IMG/VR virus record: IMGVR_UViG_3300034407_000409
Span: 1 to 29,185 of that record
Length of the DNA: 29,185 nt
Direction: 5' to 3' (one strand)
DNA from: a virus
A program made the translations under genes and the position numbers. The stretch's first letter is position 1. Every line of letters starts with the position of its first letter. The notes under the pieces are model-generated. The model was not told the DNA's origin. It saw only the letters and a list, made by a program, of their open reading frames with translations, and made no database searches. Shown piece after piece: positions 21,110-29,078 of the stretch.

Positions 21110-22869
21110 GCTAGGTTTATACCTCTTTGTATTTCAGGAATAAGTGTATCTCTTACAAATTCTTCTGTACCTAATACATTTCCTTGAATATTAACTGTTG
21201 TTCCCATATTTGATGCTAAATTTTGTTGTTGTGCTTGGTTTAAAATAACTTCGCCAGGCGTTAACATGGCTGGTACTGTATCGCCTTGACCTCTATCTGT
21301 GCCAGGCACTACACCACCATCAGCAAACCCAACTCTTTGAATCGCACTTCCCATTAATGAACCAAAAGCCGCCCCACCAGCTAAAGCCAAAGGTGCTGAG
21401 ATAATAGGAGGTAGAGGAGTAGTTTCTAGAAACTTTCTTATATAGTGTGCAACTGATTTCATTATTTCAGAACTTACAACCTGAGTTGCTACTTGTTTAG
21501 CCGCTTCTCCTGAGGCAAATAAAGCATCAGATGTACTTGTAATAGCCGCACCAGCTTGGACACTTGAGGCAGTTGCGACATCTATATTTTTCTTAAAGTC
21601 TTTAAATACTGAAGATGATTCTGTTGTTTGTGTTTTTACTAATCCTAATTTTTTAGCTAATTCAGGATATTGTTGAATTAACCTAGCGTTCATTATAGAT
21701 TCTTTTTCTTGTTGTTCTACTTGTTGTTGTTTTGTTTGAATAAAAGAGTTATAGCTTTCTTCTAAAACATTAAATAAATCTACTTCTTCAGTTCTTAAAT
21801 CTTTTGTAATAAGTATTTTTTCATTTAATTTTTCTTTTATCTCATCTTCAAAACCCATCATTTTATTTAATTCTTTATATCTATCAATCAATGCTTTTAA
21901 TTTTTCATCTTCTTCTTTTGTTGAATCAGTAACCGCCTTCATTCCCTCATTTGACTTTTCCATTTGATTAATCATTTCTAATAATTCTTTTTGAGAGAAT
22001 TTTTGAATGGTTGTTTTAAACTTGTTTAACTCTATATCTGATTCAGGAACAATTTTTATAAATTTTCCTACTTCCTCTCCAAAATTTTTGAATCTTTTTA
22101 TGACTTTGGAAACCCCTTCGGCTAAAAATGTAATCCCTTCTGCGGTTTTAGTAACCATAGGGGATAAAAGACTTCCTATTGCTTCACCAGCGTCACCAAC
22201 TGCGTTGGTCATTTGTTCTAGTCCACCAGCCATAGTTTCTGCTGATGCTCGTGCAAGTCCACCAAATTGAGTTTCTAGCTCTCCTAAAATAACTTTTTGA
22301 GCAGATGCAACATCACCCATTTCAGTAAATTTTTTAATCTGTTCTTTTTGTGTTTCTGTTAATTGAACACCTACCCTAGATAATGCACCAATTCCAGCAA
22401 TAGGGTCATTTAATGCTTTACCTAACTGAACAGTAGAACTTTGTAAGTCTGTTCCCATAGCAGTAGACATATTAAGAATAGTCTCAGTTGCCTGAGGAAA
22501 TACATCTTCACCAACTTTGGTGAATGTAAGTAATAAACTTTGAGCCTCTAAAATAGCTTCATCTCCAAAAGTAGTGACTTGTTGAAGACTGTTAGCCATA
22601 TTTTTTAATTCATTTGCAGTTAATCCAGCTACACCAGCCGTAGATTTTAAAACTGCATTTAATTGAGCTTCTGCTTTTTCTTGTTGTCCAGCTAATCTTA
22701 TGACAGAACTAAAACCTGAAATAATACCTTGAGCGGCAAAAAATGCACCTCCAACCTTTAATGCAGAACTCCCTAAACTACTAAGTGAACCATTAACACC
22801 TTTTATTTTTCTTTCAGTATCCTTTGCATTTAGGACACCCATTCTTATAAATAAATCTTTAACCGCCAT
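21106..22869 (-). CDS. Tail tape measure protein
   Basis: A 587-residue protein from ATG 22869, chosen over 22884 because GAGG stands 5 nt ahead. The N-terminus has GVLNAKDTERKIKGVNGSL and an Ala/Gly-rich hydrophobic helix. Residues 60-220 are typical tape-measure sequence (LQSSTVQLGKALNDPIAGIGALSRVG). A coiled coil occupies about 260-410. Near the end are a hydrophobic segment (PLPPIISAPLALAGGAAFGS) and FADGGVVPG followed by GDTVPAMLTPGEVILN, a well-known C-terminal tape-measure signature. It sets tail length and is ejected with DNA; 587 residues would predict a short siphovirus tail of roughly 90 nm by the usual 0.15 nm per residue rule. Confidence 0.9.
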   Translation of the reverse strand: MAVKDLFIRMGVLNAKDTERKIKGVNGSLSSLGSSALKVGGAFFAAQGIISGFSSVIRLAGQQEKAEAQLNAVLKSTAGVAGLTANELKNMANSLQQVTTFGDEAILEAQSLLLTFTKVGEDVFPQATETILNMSTAMGTDLQSSTVQLGKALNDPIAGIGALSRVGVQLTETQKEQIKKFTEMGDVASAQKVILGELETQFGGLARASAETMAGGLEQMTNAVGDAGEAIGSLLSPMVTKTAEGITFLAEGVSKVIKRFKNFGEEVGKFIKIVPESDIELNKFKTTIQKFSQKELLEMINQMEKSNEGMKAVTDSTKEEDEKLKALIDRYKELNKMMGFEDEIKEKLNEKILITKDLRTEEVDLFNVLEESYNSFIQTKQQQVEQQEKESIMNARLIQQYPELAKKLGLVKTQTTESSSVFKDFKKNIDVATASSVQAGAAITSTSDALFASGEAAKQVATQVVSSEIMKSVAHYIRKFLETTPLPPIISAPLALAGGAAFGSLMGSAIQRVGFADGGVVPGTDRGQGDTVPAMLTPGEVILNQAQQQNLASNMGTTVNIQGNVLGTEEFVRDTLIPEIQRGINLA

Positions 22870-23257
22870 TTTTTCCTCTTTCATGTTTTGAAATATTATC
22901 TATTTCATTCTCAATTATTGCAAAACAATCTAACATCCAAACATCTGCACTATCTAAGTCTTTTGAAATTGGAATATTATATTTTTTTACAGAAAAGTAA
23001 TCAGAAATCATATCCCAACACCAGTCAGGTATTAATTGACTAGGGTCACAAAAAAAAGGTAATTGATAATATAAACTTTCCCCTATTTTATAATCTCTAT
23101 TGTTGCTTTCTTGTATTATAATATCTACCTCATCAAGTATATCTTTTTCAGTCTTAAAAGAAACTCTCTTTAAAGATACTGGCGACCGAGTGTCATAGGG
23201 GAGGTCATATTCAACTTTTGGTAATCCATAATTAGAAAACCAAACAGTCATCCTCAA
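22859..23257 (-). CDS. Tail assembly chaperone, T-like frameshift extension
   Basis: A 132-codon open frame starting with a TTG. It has no good independent start: the first ATG (23251) has GAGG touching it, with no spacing. The frame is exactly the -1 frame relative to the preceding chaperone gene downstream of a GGGAAAC slippery heptamer, so the main product is probably a fusion of 87 plus about 136 residues (223 in all), as in the lambda gpG-gpGT pair. The protein is aromatic-rich with YQLPFFCDPSQLIPDWCWDM. The stop overlaps the tape measure start by 11 nt. Confidence 0.65.
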   Translation of the reverse strand: MRMTVWFSNYGLPKVEYDLPYDTRSPVSLKRVSFKTEKDILDEVDIIIQESNNRDYKIGESLYYQLPFFCDPSQLIPDWCWDMISDYFSVKKYNIPISKDLDSADVWMLDCFAIIENEIDNISKHERGKNGG

Positions 23258-23529
23258 TCGCCAGTAAGGTTTCCCAAATCTAAACCCATGTAACTACTTA
23301 TGATAGAAGTTAAGACCTCATCTTCTTCTATTGCAGTTAAGTTACCTAGTTGCTCTTCAACTTTCTTATCATCTCCAAAGGCAAATAAAGCAAATTCATC
23401 ACCTAAATCATGTAATTGTTCTAAGTCTCCACTAGCGAAAACCTTTTTAACTTTTTTATACATTTCTCTTCTTTGCTTTCTTGTCATCTTGTTACAGTCG
23501 TATTCACCATGTTTTGTTGTTATTGTCAT
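23254..23529 (-). CDS. Tail assembly chaperone, G-like
   Basis: A 91-residue helical protein starting MTITTKHGEYDCNKMTRKQR. It lies between the tail tube and tape measure genes, the fixed location of tail assembly chaperones in long-tailed phages. At its end, codons TTG GGA AAC contain the slippery heptamer G GGA AAC, four codons and a stop before the end. The G form alone ends in NLTGD; a -1 shift would extend it into the next frame. GGGGAGG stands well before the ATG. Confidence 0.72.
   Translation of the reverse strand: MTITTKHGEYDCNKMTRKQRREMYKKVKKVFASGDLEQLHDLGDEFALFAFGDDKKVEEQLGNLTAIEEDEVLTSIISSYMGLDLGNLTGD
23269..23275 (-). promoter_or_regulatory. Slippery heptamer for -1 programmed ribosomal frameshift
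   Basis: GGGAAAC on the minus strand, placed in zero frame as G GGA AAC (X XXY YYZ form). A -1 shift leads through CCT TAC TGG CGA directly into the frame of the downstream T-like gene. Lambda uses GGGAAAG at the matching place. No strong stimulatory hairpin is obvious downstream. Confidence 0.75.
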
Positions 23530-23548
23530 TTTGACCTCCCCTTATTTT

Positions 23549-24625
23549 TTACCAACTTGTGATAGCTTCGTTCTTGAATACTTCTAACTTAAATGCTTCA
23601 TCATTACCATTTTTAACACATTCAAACTCAAGTGTGTGAAAAACACCACTTTCACTTAAATCCTGAGCTGGGTCACCAGTATATTGAATTTCAGCAGTTA
23701 TTTCCATCTCACCTTCTGCATCATTACCAGCTCCACAAATTAAATTTAATGTCATTGTGTCACCATCAAGAAAGTCTTGAATTACATTTGTACCAGCACT
23801 ATAATCAAATAAGTCATCATATTTAATTGTCATGCTACCAGTAATAGTATACTCAGGAAGTGCATATAATTCAGCATTTCCATTTGTGTCAAAACCTACT
23901 CTGTTTACACCATTAGCAATATTGAAAGTAAATGCTTTCATGATGAAAACTTGGTTAGCGTTTCCTTCTACATCTAGTGTCCTAGTATCAAAATCTAAAA
24001 CATTAAAATAAGTAGATTCAGGAGCAACCCAAGTTCCATCAAATGTCTGTTCTAAAACTGTTGATGTTGAAACTGGATTTGAAAATCCTGAAAAATAATT
24101 TCCACTTATAGAAACCATCCCATTATTTGCCGCTACATCACCTGAAATTGTTAGGTCTGAACAAACTACACCACAAACCTTAATCCCCTCACCAGCATTA
24201 GGATAATAGGCAAGATTAACACTATGAGGTAAACCACCTGAAATAGTACCTCCTATAGATGTTGAATTACTTGAACCATCAATCTCCATTTCATGTAATA
24301 TTGAACCACTTTGACTATTTTCCTGACCCACTAGCAAAGCGTGTTGAGCTAAGTTTCTAGGTGTTGCTAACATCTCAAAAGGCATGGTAATAGTTCCACC
24401 TCTTGTATTTGTTACAGTATCAGCGGCGTTCTTAACAGTTCCTCTACCACTTAACAACCTAGATTCTCTCATTATGTTAAAAGTAGGCTTTTGGACTTGC
24501 ACTACTCCTTGTGTTAAATACGCAATTGAATCTGCGCCATCGCTATCTAAACCAACCCCAAAAGATGTTTCTGCTTTTAAACCATACTTAACACCGCTAA
24601 CTGGGAGGACTCTTGTGTCAGCCAT
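23549..24625 (-). CDS. Major tail tube protein
   Basis: A 358-residue beta-rich protein starting MADTRVLPVSGVKYGLKAET, typical of tail tube proteins with a conserved start such as GVKYGLKAETSFG. Further phrases are RGGTITMPFEMLATP, YALPEYTITGSMTIKYDDL and an acidic end. It is followed by the chaperone pair and tape measure, the canonical order, and no sheath gene lies beside it. The length allows an extra C-terminal domain on the tube. AAGGAG precedes the ATG. It should be the second most abundant virion protein. Confidence 0.8.
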   Translation of the reverse strand: MADTRVLPVSGVKYGLKAETSFGVGLDSDGADSIAYLTQGVVQVQKPTFNIMRESRLLSGRGTVKNAADTVTNTRGGTITMPFEMLATPRNLAQHALLVGQENSQSGSILHEMEIDGSSNSTSIGGTISGGLPHSVNLAYYPNAGEGIKVCGVVCSDLTISGDVAANNGMVSISGNYFSGFSNPVSTSTVLEQTFDGTWVAPESTYFNVLDFDTRTLDVEGNANQVFIMKAFTFNIANGVNRVGFDTNGNAELYALPEYTITGSMTIKYDDLFDYSAGTNVIQDFLDGDTMTLNLICGAGNDAEGEMEITAEIQYTGDPAQDLSESGVFHTLEFECVKNGNDEAFKLEVFKNEAITSW

Positions 24626-24816
24626 TATTTGACTCCTTTTTTACTTTTTTTGTTTTGTGCTTTTTCTATAACTCCCATGTTAAGAAGTTCATTAGCTACT
24701 TCCTCAGTCACATCTACAGACTCACCCAACCTGAGTTTATCAAGTGAACCCTTATCACATAGAACACCATTAGGGTTTATTCTGTGAATTTTGTTAATCT
24801 TTGCTTTTATTTTCAT
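24625..24816 (-). CDS. Small protein upstream of the tail tube gene
   Basis: A 63-residue protein, MKIKAKINKIHRINPNGVLC, with LGESVDVTEEVANELLNMGV followed by a lysine-rich tail. The pattern of strand, Gly-turn, VDVTEEVANELLNMGV is common among small phage proteins at the head-tail junction. It overlaps its upstream neighbour by 4 nt and abuts the tail tube start. GAGG precedes the ATG. Function unknown. Confidence 0.6.
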   Translation of the reverse strand: MKIKAKINKIHRINPNGVLCDKGSLDKLRLGESVDVTEEVANELLNMGVIEKAQNKKSKKGVK

Positions 24817-25238
24817 GTTATAACCTCAATATTCTGACAGTTAAAAGTTCCAATTCCTCTCTGTAATGAAGAATCCTCTTCATCTCTTTCATATTCTATA
24901 CTAGATAAATTAGCATCAAACCATTCTGCACCATTAGAATAAGATGAATTATTATGAATTAATCTCTTCAACCTTTCCATGATTTGACTTACTTGCTTTA
25001 AATTATTTTTAGTGTATTGACCACCTGACTTTAATTGATAACTGATTGAGACTTCATATTCTCTATGAGAACCAGTAGACATTTTAACTACCAAAGAATC
25101 TGACTGAGGTGTAAATAAAAAGGACTGATTCCCTTTATGTTCATCATAGTAAACTGGTATAGTAAACTCTCCATTTACTAGATTAGCAAGATTTTCCATA
25201 ATCTCATCATAAATGATATTTGTGTAATCTGTTGGCAT
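24813..25238 (-). CDS. Tail terminator / neck protein candidate
   Basis: A 141-residue protein. A long N-terminal helix (YTNIIYDEIMENLANLV) leads to strands and an acidic C-terminal half, the general plan of tail terminator proteins, which cap the tail tube and join it to the neck. It sits between a connector-like gene and the tail tube gene, where this function is expected. GAGG stands before the ATG and the start shares TAATG with the upstream stop. The identity is inferred from context. Confidence 0.55.
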   Translation of the reverse strand: MPTDYTNIIYDEIMENLANLVNGEFTIPVYYDEHKGNQSFLFTPQSDSLVVKMSTGSHREYEVSISYQLKSGGQYTKNNLKQVSQIMERLKRLIHNNSSYSNGAEWFDANLSSIEYERDEEDSSLQRGIGTFNCQNIEVIT

Positions 25239-26227
25239 TAATACCTCGAAGTCCTTATGCTTTTAATAGGTGTAAAAGACTGGTCTAATTCGCCACTCAC
25301 TTCAAGTTCCCATTCATCATTAGTCGTGTATAAGCCTGGCGAAAATCTAACATACATATCATGACCAACTAACTGCCAATAACAGTCTATAATTTCATCA
25401 GTTGCCATAGGTTCTAATTTTAACCCATTCTCATTTCCTATTAAGGAATCAAATTTAACAGTAGTGTTAGAACTTCCAGCAGTTATAGTTCCACCATTAC
25501 TAATTTTAATCTTTATAATATCCCAAGGATAAGAAGACCTACCTCTCACATCGACTATTGAACCAGTTGTGTTGCTATGTACAGATACTATCCTTAATAT
25601 GCCTTTGTGCTTTGATTCACCTTCACTTGAATATAAAGTCATTTCACCTTTTCTGAGCATATCAATGAAACCAGTTCCCTCATCATTCATAGCCTGTGAT
25701 TTAATTATGTCTGCTTTTTCTACATCGTAAGGTCTTACAAGTGATTCAACCGCCATTATAGCCGTACTTCTAACAATAATCTCAGGGTAATCATTACCAA
25801 CTGCATCCTGAGTTCCTACACCTTTATTTGGATATATAGGAAAAGGTAATATTGACATTATAAATGAACTTGCTCTTTTTACTGCTTCAGTTTTTAATTC
25901 TACCCAATCTCTACTAGATTCAAACACACTACTATTTAAAGTGTTAACACTAATTCCATGATAATAATACTCTAATAAATCTGTACTGGCATTATACCTA
26001 TATTCGTCATTTGAACTTGGTTGATTCGTTGTTGATGTTAATTCTTTACCATCTCTATAAACTTGCCCACTACAATCTCCAGTATTATATAAATAAAATA
26101 AATGAGAAACTCCTGAGGCTGACCAACTACTGGCCAAAACCCTTTTGCCATCATATTCCGACAAATTTGCTTCAATAAATAGTAAATCTGATGTGATATT
26201 ACAGTAACTTTCTTGATATGTACTCAT
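25238..26227 (-). CDS. Head-tail connector-like protein
   Basis: A 329-residue protein starting MSTYQESYCNITSDLLFIEA. A beta-rich N-terminal part (1-95) contains a short sequence of the type EYDGKRVLASSW. A helical stretch (105-190, VELKTEAVKRASSFIMSILP, STAIMAVESLVRPYDVEKAD) resembles connector proteins that dock to the portal, and a beta-rich domain follows. It precedes the tail terminator candidate. GAGG with good spacing stands before the ATG, overlapping the upstream stop (ATGA). Family not recognised with certainty. Confidence 0.5.
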   Translation of the reverse strand: MSTYQESYCNITSDLLFIEANLSEYDGKRVLASSWSASGVSHLFYLYNTGDCSGQVYRDGKELTSTTNQPSSNDEYRYNASTDLLEYYYHGISVNTLNSSVFESSRDWVELKTEAVKRASSFIMSILPFPIYPNKGVGTQDAVGNDYPEIIVRSTAIMAVESLVRPYDVEKADIIKSQAMNDEGTGFIDMLRKGEMTLYSSEGESKHKGILRIVSVHSNTTGSIVDVRGRSSYPWDIIKIKISNGGTITAGSSNTTVKFDSLIGNENGLKLEPMATDEIIDCYWQLVGHDMYVRFSPGLYTTNDEWELEVSGELDQSFTPIKSIRTSRY

Positions 26228-26451
26228 GCTTCAGCCTCAAAGGTAAAATTTGGATGTATTTCTATTATTTCTAATTCTAAATCCCTTAATGATTCAATGA
26301 CATTTACCAGCATTTCTTTTTCATCTATACAAGTAGAGTCTAAAATAATATTTGATATATCTATTTGGGTTGCAAATTCCTTACATCTCATAATTACATC
26401 AAATGCACTTGAGTTTTTTTCTTTTGTAGTTATTTCTGTGACCTTTTCCAT
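26224..26451 (-). CDS. Small protein of unknown function
   Basis: A 75-residue acidic protein, MEKVTEITTKEKNSSAFDVI, with possible alternating strands and helices and a single CIDEKEML stretch. It overlaps the phosphoesterase gene by 22 nt and the connector gene by 4 nt. The ribosome site is weak, so it probably depends on translational coupling. No family recognised. Confidence 0.5.
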   Translation of the reverse strand: MEKVTEITTKEKNSSAFDVIMRCKEFATQIDISNIILDSTCIDEKEMLVNVIESLRDLELEIIEIHPNFTFEAEA

Positions 26452-27503
26452 TTTAGATATTCTGCCGCCTCATAAGGGTTAAATATTGTTGTTATTTTTC
26501 TATTATCATCATCTGAATATTTAGGGTCTATTATTGTAACTGGACAATTAAAAATATTCTTATCATCTAGTCCTAATCTATTTGCATACTCATCCATTCT
26601 TTTAAAAGATGCAACTTGTAAGGCATGAGAAATTAACCCTGATGCTGGGTCTTTTAAAACTTGATAACCACTTACATGAGTATGACCAGCGGTTACTATG
26701 TGGTCTCTCCATCCCATTTGAATAGCTTTACTAACACCATGTGCAGAGTTCCACATGGAGTTTCCTTTAAAAGTGTGCCTAGCGTTAACTCTTACGGATG
26801 ATTTATTAGGAAAGTTCAAATTAAGTCTCACTCCATGATTTGCATAAGTTGTTCTAGTGTTACCTCTCATAATAAATTCTATAGGGTCACCATCGCCTGA
26901 CCAAACATCATGATTCCCACCTACTAAATAAAGCCAAGGTAGTTTGTTTAAAAAGTATTCTGTTAGTTTCCATGATTCTTTCGCTGTTGTACTTTGTTGA
27001 CTATAAAGAGCGGCTAATCTACCTACCCAATTATTCTGAACATCTCCTAAATTACCAGCAAACATTCCTTCTGTATTTTTAATTACATCACATATCCCAA
27101 ACAATTCACCTAAATCAGTTCCATCATCATCAACATGAGGGTCTCCAAAATGACATATTCCTATTACTCCATCAATTTTTATATTAACATGAGTGAGATT
27201 GTAATATTCTTGAACATTGTTTTTAATCTTAAACTTTTTAACTCTATACTTAATAATATCATCAACAGACATTTCAAGTTCAGGTTTTATTAAAGGAACT
27301 TCAAAAGAATTATCATCTTTTAATTCTCTCAATGTATGTGATACAACTCCACATTCCTTGCATTTATACTTTTGTCTACTTTCTTTTTTTGAAAAAGCTT
27401 GGATACCAGCTTTCATTAAATTAGGAGATAGACATTGGGGGCAACCCATCAAAACACCATTCTTATTTTTATAAAATTTTGTTATGTTATCTTGATGAAT
27501 CAT
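26430..27503 (-). CDS. Zinc-ribbon calcineurin-like metallophosphoesterase
   Basis: A 357-residue protein. The N-terminus has CPQC (21-24) and CKEC (48-51), a zinc ribbon like those of DNA-binding or transposase-associated domains. The catalytic domain shows all metallophosphoesterase blocks: GDPHVD (120-125), GNLGDV (150-155), GGNHDVW (195-201), a His at 242 and AGHTHV (272-277). It should hydrolyse phosphodiesters or phosphomonoesters with two metal ions. It lies in the late operon between the lysozyme-like and tail genes, so it may be carried in the virion or act on DNA ends, but the substrate cannot be told. AAGGA precedes the ATG, with a 17-nt overlap upstream. Confidence 0.88.
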   Translation of the reverse strand: MIHQDNITKFYKNKNGVLMGCPQCLSPNLMKAGIQAFSKKESRQKYKCKECGVVSHTLRELKDDNSFEVPLIKPELEMSVDDIIKYRVKKFKIKNNVQEYYNLTHVNIKIDGVIGICHFGDPHVDDDGTDLGELFGICDVIKNTEGMFAGNLGDVQNNWVGRLAALYSQQSTTAKESWKLTEYFLNKLPWLYLVGGNHDVWSGDGDPIEFIMRGNTRTTYANHGVRLNLNFPNKSSVRVNARHTFKGNSMWNSAHGVSKAIQMGWRDHIVTAGHTHVSGYQVLKDPASGLISHALQVASFKRMDEYANRLGLDDKNIFNCPVTIIDPKYSDDDNRKITTIFNPYEAAEYLKWKRSQK

Positions 27504-27978
27504 TTACTATTTCCTTAAAATGTTCTACAGTTCCAGCACCTTTTTCCGTATTGTACCATTTTTTCCAATATCGTGCTTGTTCATCTATTGTTTTAGGTAG
27601 TTTCTTAGGTACTCTCCAGTAATGCAATCTGCAAAAAACTATCTGTGCAGTAATATTTGTTGTTAATATTTTTTTCCAATCTGATTCTGTTGGACTTATA
27701 AAATATTTCCAGTCTAAATAACAGATTTCTGCAACTCTCTTCATTAAAGAATCCCTATATTGTAAATAATCTTTGCAAACAGAAACAGCAGTATATGGCT
27801 CACATTGGAAAAAACCCCTAGCTATGTTATTACCTCCCTTTTGCATAAGATATTTATATTTAGATTCAACTAAACCAGTATTGTAAATAAGCATCATAGC
27901 TTCATGCGAATAATACTTATGACCCATGTCCTCTAATGTATCCTTAATTAAAGAAAACATTTGTAATTGATATATCAT
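27487..27978 (-). CDS. Lysozyme-like (muramidase / transglycosylase-type) protein
   Basis: A 163-residue protein. TGLVESKY (34-41, candidate catalytic E38), QKGGNNIARGFFQCEP (46-61) and AEICYLDWKYF with ARYWKKWYNT resemble the lysozyme-fold pattern of Glu-Ser followed by a G-x-FQ strand. A helical C-terminal half fits this fold. No signal peptide, so export would need a holin; the holin-like gene lies upstream. It may be the endolysin or a virion-borne wall hydrolase. AGGAGG precedes the ATG at 5 nt, overlapping the upstream stop (ATGA). Catalysis is inferred from motif. Confidence 0.65.
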   Translation of the reverse strand: MIYQLQMFSLIKDTLEDMGHKYYSHEAMMLIYNTGLVESKYKYLMQKGGNNIARGFFQCEPYTAVSVCKDYLQYRDSLMKRVAEICYLDWKYFISPTESDWKKILTTNITAQIVFCRLHYWRVPKKLPKTIDEQARYWKKWYNTEKGAGTVEHFKEIVNDSSR

Positions 27979-28373
27979 CTAGACCTCCTGACTTTTGTAG
28001 CTGTTTTCCTTGAGTATTTAGCTTTTTGTTTACCTTTTGCAGTAGCTTTTCTTTTCTTTCTGTTTTCATAAGCTTTCTGACTAGGTGTCAATTTTTTTCT
28101 AACTGATTCAGGTAAATACCTTCCTCTTTTAGCTCTTGGTTTCTTAGCATCACTTTTTGTAATATATCCCCATTTCTGTTTTGACCATTTAGATAAAGAG
28201 TTTTTACTAGACTTTTTACCTCTATACCCACCACCAGCCTTCTTATATCTCTGAACTGCTAATTGACTCTTGCGAGCAGACCATTGTCCTTTTCTTCCTC
28301 CCTTATTACCAGCCTTAACAGAAGAAACAATTCTTTTCCATAATTTAGGCTTAGTTTTGACTGCTGTAGCCAC
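27975..28373 (-). CDS. Highly basic DUF5872-like protein
   Basis: A 132-residue protein with a GTG start (28373) sharing TAGTG with the upstream stop. It has VKAGNKGGRKGQWSARKSQL, then GGGYRGKK, SKWSKQKWGYITKSD and a C-terminal RYLPESVRKKLTPSQKAYEN, followed by a Lys/Arg-rich end. This pattern I recognise as similar to a basic domain (DUF5872) present in phages and large algal viruses. About a third of residues are Lys or Arg, suggesting nucleic-acid binding or virion DNA compaction. Function unknown. Confidence 0.65.
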   Translation of the reverse strand: MATAVKTKPKLWKRIVSSVKAGNKGGRKGQWSARKSQLAVQRYKKAGGGYRGKKSSKNSLSKWSKQKWGYITKSDAKKPRAKRGRYLPESVRKKLTPSQKAYENRKKRKATAKGKQKAKYSRKTATKVRRSR

Positions 28374-28690
28374 TAACTACCTTTCTTCCATTTCATAGAT
28401 TTAGATTTAGTCTTACTAGGACTCCATTTAACAAGGTTTGACCAATAAGCCGCACTACTCCTACCCTTTGCAATATTCTTAGCATGGCGAGACTTAAATG
28501 CTTTTCTTTGACCTACTGTCTGATTAGTCCTTACTTTTTGTTGACCAAATCTAATCAGCTTAGTCTTCATTTTACCTGACTGTTTAAATTTAGCCAAAAC
28601 AATATGACTTTTAGTCTTATGTTTAGGAGTTCTTTTAGGTTTATTATAACCCTTAAGACCAAATCTTTTTAATCTTGGGTCTTTTGGCAC
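28373..28690 (-). CDS. Highly basic DUF6321-like protein
   Basis: A 105-residue protein with a GTG start (28690) sharing TAGTG with the upstream stop. Phrases DPRLKRFGLKGYNKPKRTP, KSHIVLAK, TKLIRFGQQ, and RHAKNIAKGRSSAAYWSNLV are characteristic of a basic protein family (DUF6321-type) that I associate with phages and giant algal viruses. It is directly coupled to another basic protein, so the pair may act together, perhaps in DNA packaging or as virion proteins. Not characterised to my knowledge. Confidence 0.65.
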   Translation of the reverse strand: MPKDPRLKRFGLKGYNKPKRTPKHKTKSHIVLAKFKQSGKMKTKLIRFGQQKVRTNQTVGQRKAFKSRHAKNIAKGRSSAAYWSNLVKWSPSKTKSKSMKWKKGS

Positions 28691-28866
28691 TATAAACCTA
28701 ATTTAGAAAGGAATACTTTTTTAATTATTTTCCAAAGTGCTTCTAATATAGCTTTCTCTGTTTTTTCAGATATAATAGGAATATCAACTGCTTTATTAAT
28801 TTCATCAATTAATTCATCTTTAGTTTCATCACCTAGTAATTCATCTGCTATCATTTTCTTTAACAT
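28690..28866 (-). CDS. Small helical amphipathic protein
   Basis: A 58-residue protein from ATG 28866 (MLKKMIADELLGDETKDELI). The longer reading from 28929 lacks a site, whereas GAGG stands 8 nt before 28866, which shares TAATG with the upstream stop. The N-terminal half is acidic and helical; the last 20 residues (ILEALWKIIKKVFLSKLGL) form an amphipathic helix with basic patches, which might associate with membranes. Together with the upstream holin-like gene it may belong to a lysis cassette. Confidence 0.55.
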   Translation of the reverse strand: MLKKMIADELLGDETKDELIDEINKAVDIPIISEKTEKAILEALWKIIKKVFLSKLGL

Positions 28867-29078
28867 TATATTAACCTCATTATTGTGTTTACTATTATAG
28901 GAAATGTTACTAATGCAACACCTCCCCAAACTTGCATCTTAGCAATACTTACTTCATGTCTTCCGACAGAACCATTTAACTTAGCTAAGTGTTTTTCTAT
29001 TCTATTCAAAGTAGAATAAATATTTTTTAATTTTTCATCATGTCTTGCATAGACTGTTCTATATTCTTTGTTTTCCAT
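28866..29078 (-). CDS. Holin-like membrane-anchored coiled-coil protein
   Basis: A 70-residue protein: a charged coiled-coil N-terminus (DEKLKNIYSTLNRIEKHLAKL, about 14-34) and a single hydrophobic segment near the C-terminus (MQVWGGVALVTFPIIVNTIM, about 48-67). This is the plan of XhlA-type holin-associated and other class III holin-like proteins. It lies three genes before the lysozyme-like gene, so a role in lysis is likely, but the topology alone does not prove it. The start shares TAATG with the truncated upstream gene. Confidence 0.6.
   Translation of the reverse strand: MENKEYRTVYARHDEKLKNIYSTLNRIEKHLAKLNGSVGRHEVSIAKMQVWGGVALVTFPIIVNTIMRLI

Noticed and set aside
23300-24632. Plus-strand open frames opposite the tail tube and chaperone genes
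   Set aside because: They are antisense to genes with clear family and context support; no promoter or ribosome site supports them.
28867-28929. N-terminal extension MGRCCISNIS of the small helical protein
   Set aside because: The extension is read from the end of the holin-like gene in another frame and lacks a ribosome site; ATG 28866 has GAGG at proper distance.
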